Of a stretch of 64,000 bases of DNA, positions 60,561 to 64,000 are shown one piece after another. The position numbers and the translations under genes are program-made. This stretch comes from Tunturibacter psychrotolerans (GTDB taxonomy: Bacteria; Acidobacteriota; Terriglobia; Terriglobales; Acidobacteriaceae). The stretch is from positions 1,116,001-1,180,000 of the forward strand of contig NZ_CP132942.1 in NCBI RefSeq assembly GCF_040359615.1, read 5' to 3'. Under the pieces are notes generated by a model, which did not search any database, was not told the origin of the DNA, and was given only the letters and a program-made list of their open reading frames with translations. Position 1 is the stretch's first letter; each line of letters opens with the position of its first letter.

Positions 60561-61861
60561 GTGACATATTGATTTTGAATGGGCGGGTGGTGGATCCGTC
60601 GAGTGGCCTGGATGCGGAGCGGGATGTGCTGCTGCGGCATGGGCGGGTGGCTGCGGTGGAGATGCCAGGGGCTCTGCGGGTGGCGAAGGCGAAGGAGACG
60701 ATTGACGCGAAGGGGATGATCGTTGCGCCGGGGCTGGTGGATGTACATGTGCATTTGCGGGAGCCGGGGCAGACTTATAAGGAGTCGATCAAGACGGGGA
60801 CGGCGGCCGCTGCTGCGGGTGGGTTTACGAGCGTGGTGGCGATGCCGAATACTGTGCCGGTGAATGATACGGTTGCGAGGCTGGAGTGGATGTTGGATGC
60901 CGCGCGTGGGGCTTGCGTGAAGCTGTTTGCGATGCCGGCGGCGACGTTCGGAAGTCTGGGGGAGGAGATCACGGATTTTCATCAGCTGCAGCGGGCGGGG
61001 GCTGTGGGGTTCACTGACGATGGGAAGCCGGTGCTGGTTGATCGTGTGATGCGTGCGGCGCTGGTGGCTGCGGCGGGGATTGGTGTGCCGGTGTCGCAGC
61101 ATGCGGAGGATACGCGGCTGACGGGCGGATGCAGCATGAACGCAGGGCCGGTGGCATTTCGGCTGGGGCTGCGCGGGATGACGGTGGAGGCGGAGTCGAA
61201 GATTGTGGAGCGGGATGTTCGCTTGTTGAAGGATATCGAGCAGCATGATGGGTTGCGGCCGCATTTGCACGTGCAGCATGTATCGACGGCGAAGGCAATG
61301 GAGGCGATTCGTCAGGCGAAGCGTGAAGGGTTGCATGTGACGTGCGAGGTGGCGCCGCATCACTTTACGCTGACGGATGAGGCGATTGGGGAATACGACA
61401 CGAATGCGAAGATGAATCCTCCGCTGCGGAATGACGCGGACAGGTTGGCGATGATTGCCGGGTTGATGGATGGGACGGTGGATTGTATTGCGACCGATCA
61501 TGCTCCGCATGCGCTGTTTGAGAAGGAGCAGGAGTTTGAGCGTGCGCCGAATGGAATTACGGGGCTGGAGACGGCGCTAGGGCTGGCGTTGCGGGTGTTG
61601 CACAAGGGCCAGGGGATGTCGATCTCGCGTGTGATTGAGTTGATGAGTGCGCATCCGGCCAGGGTTGTTTCGCTCGACGGGCGTGGGACGCTGAGAGTGG
61701 ATAGCTTTGCGGATGTGGTGGTGTTCGATCCGGCGGCGGAGTGGAATTTTGAGGCGGTGAAGTCCAGGTCGAAGTCGCGTAATACTCCGTTTGACGGCGC
61801 GCCGATGCTGGGTCGGGTCGTGGCAACGATTAGCGAAGGCACTCTCGTATACCGAGGATAG
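60557..61861 (+). CDS. pyrC: Dihydroorotase
   Basis: A 434-residue type-I dihydroorotase (amidohydrolase superfamily). The metal motif VDVHVHLREPGQTYKE with two His, HHFTLTDEAI, and CIATDHAPHALFEKE are the catalytic signatures; MNPPLRN is also a hallmark. It closes carbamoyl aspartate to dihydroorotate. The start overlaps pyrB by 4 bp. The enzyme is of the class that can associate with PyrB. Confidence 0.95.
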   Translation: MSDILILNGRVVDPSSGLDAERDVLLRHGRVAAVEMPGALRVAKAKETIDAKGMIVAPGLVDVHVHLREPGQTYKESIKTGTAAAAAGGFTSVVAMPNTVPVNDTVARLEWMLDAARGACVKLFAMPAATFGSLGEEITDFHQLQRAGAVGFTDDGKPVLVDRVMRAALVAAAGIGVPVSQHAEDTRLTGGCSMNAGPVAFRLGLRGMTVEAESKIVERDVRLLKDIEQHDGLRPHLHVQHVSTAKAMEAIRQAKREGLHVTCEVAPHHFTLTDEAIGEYDTNAKMNPPLRNDADRLAMIAGLMDGTVDCIATDHAPHALFEKEQEFERAPNGITGLETALGLALRVLHKGQGMSISRVIELMSAHPARVVSLDGRGTLRVDSFADVVVFDPAAEWNFEAVKSRSKSRNTPFDGAPMLGRVVATISEGTLVYRG

Positions 61862-62566
61862 ATGCTTCGTTTTATGCGGAGTTCAATCGGAGTTTTGGCG
61901 GGCGCGATGTTGCTCGCGGCTTCTTACGCGCAGCCCTCGCATCAGGTACGAAACGCGGATTTTCCGAGTTTCAAACTCCTTTCAGGTGCGACCGATTCGG
62001 ATGGTTTCCCAACTTCGGGTGCGAAGCTTTGTCTTTTGAAAGCGGTAGGGACCTGTTTTCAAATGCCATCGAACAACGGATACTCCGGCGGTTCTGTGAC
62101 GTATGAGTTCGGTCTCGACCCTATTGGAGAGAAGGTTCCTGTCACCGGCGGCGGATCAGTGGTTTTGTTTTCGGCGCATTTCTCAGGCGGGGGAAGCGGC
62201 ACGTTGGATCGTCTCGCCATTTTGCGATATGGAGCAGATGGGAGGATTGTGAATTTGCTGCCGTACGTCGGAGTGACGAACCAGAGCGACAGAGCTGTTT
62301 GGCAGATTGCGACCGTTTCGAATTTTCCGATTCTGGTGACTGCTGACTTCGACTGGGCTGAAGGCGAGACGCATTTTTCCGAACATCGATATGTAGTGAA
62401 GGCCTATAAGTTCGATCCTGAAAAGGATAGGTATCTCGAAGCTCTGTCCTACGAAACCTCCAAAAAGTATCCGGGGCTCGATGAGGTTGACCGAATCGAT
62501 GTGTTGAATGCAGAACGAGCACAGATACTCAAGCAGATTGAAACGCCTTCTCAAACCATGAGATGA
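61862..62566 (+). CDS. Secreted hypothetical protein
   Basis: A 234-residue protein with a signal sequence (GVLAGAMLLAASYAQ). The mature part includes GAKLCLLKAVGTCFQMPS with two cysteines and a Ca/beta-like VVLFSAHFSGGGSGTLDRLAILR repeat-free beta-sandwich pattern, then YVVKAYKFDPEKDRYLE near the end. It begins right after the pyrC stop and may be the last gene of that transcript. Function unknown. Confidence 0.75.
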   Translation: MLRFMRSSIGVLAGAMLLAASYAQPSHQVRNADFPSFKLLSGATDSDGFPTSGAKLCLLKAVGTCFQMPSNNGYSGGSVTYEFGLDPIGEKVPVTGGGSVVLFSAHFSGGGSGTLDRLAILRYGADGRIVNLLPYVGVTNQSDRAVWQIATVSNFPILVTADFDWAEGETHFSEHRYVVKAYKFDPEKDRYLEALSYETSKKYPGLDEVDRIDVLNAERAQILKQIETPSQTMR

Positions 62567-62625
62567 CTTTTTTTCGCGGCCTCCACGGCAAGTATGCGGA
62601 AGGCCGCGTTGTGCCGCGGGATACT

Positions 62626-62967
62626 TTATTCGCGCTGCATGATCGCTAGTTCGTTGCCGGCGGGGTCGATGAAGTGGAAGCGGCGACCGCCGGGGAAGCT
62701 GAAGATGGGGAGGGTGATCTTGCCGCCGGCTTTCAGGATGCTCTGCTCGGTCTCTTCGAGATTTTGCGATTCGATGACAGGTAGCGGGGCTTTGGTGCGT
62801 TCGGCGGGGTCGGCGTTGAAGCCTCCTTCGGTGCCGCTCTCAGAGAACGCGGCATAAGTGGGGCCGTAGGCCTGGAAGGACCAGCCGAAGAGGTTGGCGT
62901 AGAAGTCCCGGCTTGCAGCCAGCTCTTGAGCTGGTAGCTCGAGGTAGACGATTTTTAAGTTAGGCAT
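62626..62967 (-). CDS. VOC-family protein
   Basis: About 113 residues. IVYLELPAQELAASRDFYANLFGW and FHFIDPAGNELAIMQ are the paired motifs of a small vicinal-oxygen-chelate domain. ATG 62967 was chosen because upstream sequence lacks conserved character. It may function as a dimer, as with other short VOC proteins, in isomerisation or binding. Substrate unknown. Confidence 0.83.
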   Translation of the reverse strand: MPNLKIVYLELPAQELAASRDFYANLFGWSFQAYGPTYAAFSESGTEGGFNADPAERTKAPLPVIESQNLEETEQSILKAGGKITLPIFSFPGGRRFHFIDPAGNELAIMQRE

Positions 62968-63245
62968 GATTGTCCTCAGGGAGATGCGCGTCGCTGACTC
63001 CTCCATCCGCTCCGCCGCGAAGTGGTTAGCGGGGCAGGTAGAGACCGGCGGATCCGGCCTCGCGAGGGACAGATTCAACATAAAACGGGATGGTGGCTTG
63101 GTCAACGAAATCATAGGGATGGACGGCTGCAATAACGGACTCCTTTGCTGGTTTACGGGATGCGATAGAGAACGAGCGATCGAAAGGGGGTTGTGAAAAG
63201 ACGAGAAGCTTGGAACGGAGTGAGAGCAATTTCGTATAGTGACGC

Positions 63246-64000
63246 ATGAGAACTTTGCGGTGGGCGGCGACGCTGATTCTTGTTTTGACGGTGGTGGTTG
63301 CGCGGGCCGGGTTTGGTGCGACGACGTATGAGGTGGGGACGAGTTCGCGGGTTTTTAAACCTGCGCATGCGCGGAACTGGCGAGGGGCGACGACCGAGGC
63401 GCTGATTACGACGATCTGGTATCCGGTGAGTGTGGATGCGGCGGTTCATGAAGAGCCGTCGGCGATTGGGCCGCCGGGGAATCCGTTATTTTTGGCCGGG
63501 AGTGCGGCGGTGGATGCTCCGATTGCGGCAGCGCCTGCAAAGTTTCCGGTGGTGATGCTGTCACATGGGACGGGTGGGTCGGCGCTGCAGTTGGCCTGGC
63601 TGGGTACGGTGCTGGCGCGTCACGGGTATATTGCGGTTGGGGTGAATCATCCTGGGAATAATGCGCTTGAGCCTTATACCGCGGAGGGGTTTGTGTTGTG
63701 GTGGGAGAGGGCGACCGATATCAGCGATGCGCTGGATGCGTTGCTGAGCGATTCGACGTTCGGGCCGCATGTGGACGAGGGCCGGATTGGGGCGGCGGGG
63801 TTCTCGATTGGCGGATATACGGTGCTGGAGCTGGCGGGTGCGCGCACGGATCAGGAGCGGTTTCTGAAGGCTTGCGAGACTGACCCTACGCTGCACAAGT
63901 GTGTGGTGCCCGAGATGAAGAACATGGGTGACCCGGAGCGGATGCTGGCGAAGGTACGAGCGAGCAGCGCTGAGTCGATGGCGCGTGGAGGTGCGAGCTA
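63246..64000 (+). CDS. Alpha/beta hydrolase, truncated by window end
   Basis: About 251 residues are visible. A signal sequence (LRWAATLILVLTVVVARAGFG) precedes an alpha/beta hydrolase of the dienelactone-hydrolase or PET-hydrolase-like group: PVVMLSHGTGGSALQ (oxyanion region), then the nucleophile elbow GFSIGGYT with the catalytic Ser. The C-terminal Asp and His lie beyond the window. The protein is exported. The gene runs off the right edge, so its full length and partner genes are unknown. Confidence 0.85.
   Translation, partial: MRTLRWAATLILVLTVVVARAGFGATTYEVGTSSRVFKPAHARNWRGATTEALITTIWYPVSVDAAVHEEPSAIGPPGNPLFLAGSAAVDAPIAAAPAKFPVVMLSHGTGGSALQLAWLGTVLARHGYIAVGVNHPGNNALEPYTAEGFVLWWERATDISDALDALLSDSTFGPHVDEGRIGAAGFSIGGYTVLELAGARTDQERFLKACETDPTLHKCVVPEMKNMGDPERMLAKVRASSAESMARGGAS

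Noticed and set aside
59016..61510. Long antisense frames of 490 and 344 residues over pyrR-pyrB-pyrC
   Set aside because: Composition is Arg/His/Pro-rich without any domain, and the sense strand has complete pyrimidine enzymes.

Overview
The window looks like chromosomal DNA of an Acidobacteriota bacterium, probably Terriglobia/Acidobacteriaceae (Edaphobacter, Granulicella or Terriglobus type). This is inferred from a very large TonB-dependent receptor with an N-terminal carboxypeptidase-regulatory-like domain, strongly G-rich coding strands, the mix of carbohydrate-degradation genes, and the isc gene set; no rRNA or marker gene is present to prove it. No tRNA, rRNA, CRISPR array, complete insertion sequence or replication origin was recognised.

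Layout. (1) 0-4 kb: the first half of an ISC iron-sulfur assembly cluster, iscR-iscS-iscU-iscA-hscB, with a small zinc-ribbon gene divergent from iscR. (2) 4.0-4.7 kb: a gene-free stretch with a terminator and phased CCGCCAC repeats resembling a transposon end. (3) 4.7-6.9 kb: signal peptidase I and a frameshifted TlpA-like lipoprotein/secreted thioredoxin gene. (4) 7-14.3 kb: two divergent operons for non-phosphorylative L-fucose catabolism (lactonase, FucP-type permease, Gfo/Idh/MocA oxidoreductase; and diketo-deoxyfuconate hydrolase, SDR dehydrogenase, L-fuconate dehydratase, IclR regulator). (5) 14.3-33.6 kb: a polysaccharide-utilisation-like locus: sodium/solute symporter, TonB-dependent receptor, GH95 fucosidase, GH36 alpha-galactosidase, SGNH hydrolase, a two-gene cassette of unknown function with a Tat-exported member, a clan GH-D glycosidase, a LacI regulator, and a GH27 enzyme with two CBM35-like modules. 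Near-identical LacI-type operators sit just downstream of good promoters for the receptor and the GH-D gene. (6) 33.8-45.4 kb: mixed genes (AraC regulators, VOC proteins, a secreted beta-sandwich protein, CopC/CopD, metallo-beta-lactamase fold enzyme, a TetR/FAD-monooxygenase pair, a PilT-like ATPase, DinB, GNAT). (7) 45.5-49.3 kb: the second half of the ISC cluster: hscA, fdx, then an opposite-strand gene with a PD-(D/E)XK-like motif, then iscX. (8) 49.4-64 kb: housekeeping and small operons: murJ, a LysR/YeiH pair, a MerR gene coupled to a CxxC protein, an Old Yellow Enzyme, a second FAD monooxygenase, pyrR-pyrB-pyrC, and a truncated alpha/beta hydrolase at the right edge.

How it fits together. 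Outer-membrane uptake by the receptor, exported or periplasmic fucosidase and alpha-galactosidases, FucP and the SSS symporter, and the cytoplasmic fucose pathway to pyruvate and L-lactate form one coherent system for fucose- and galactose-decorated glycans. The most unusual features are that this block lies between the two halves of the isc cluster, the shared LacI operators, the extremely compact TetR-regulated divergent promoter at 40.3 kb, and the unknown Tat-linked two-gene cassette at 25.5-27.9 kb.
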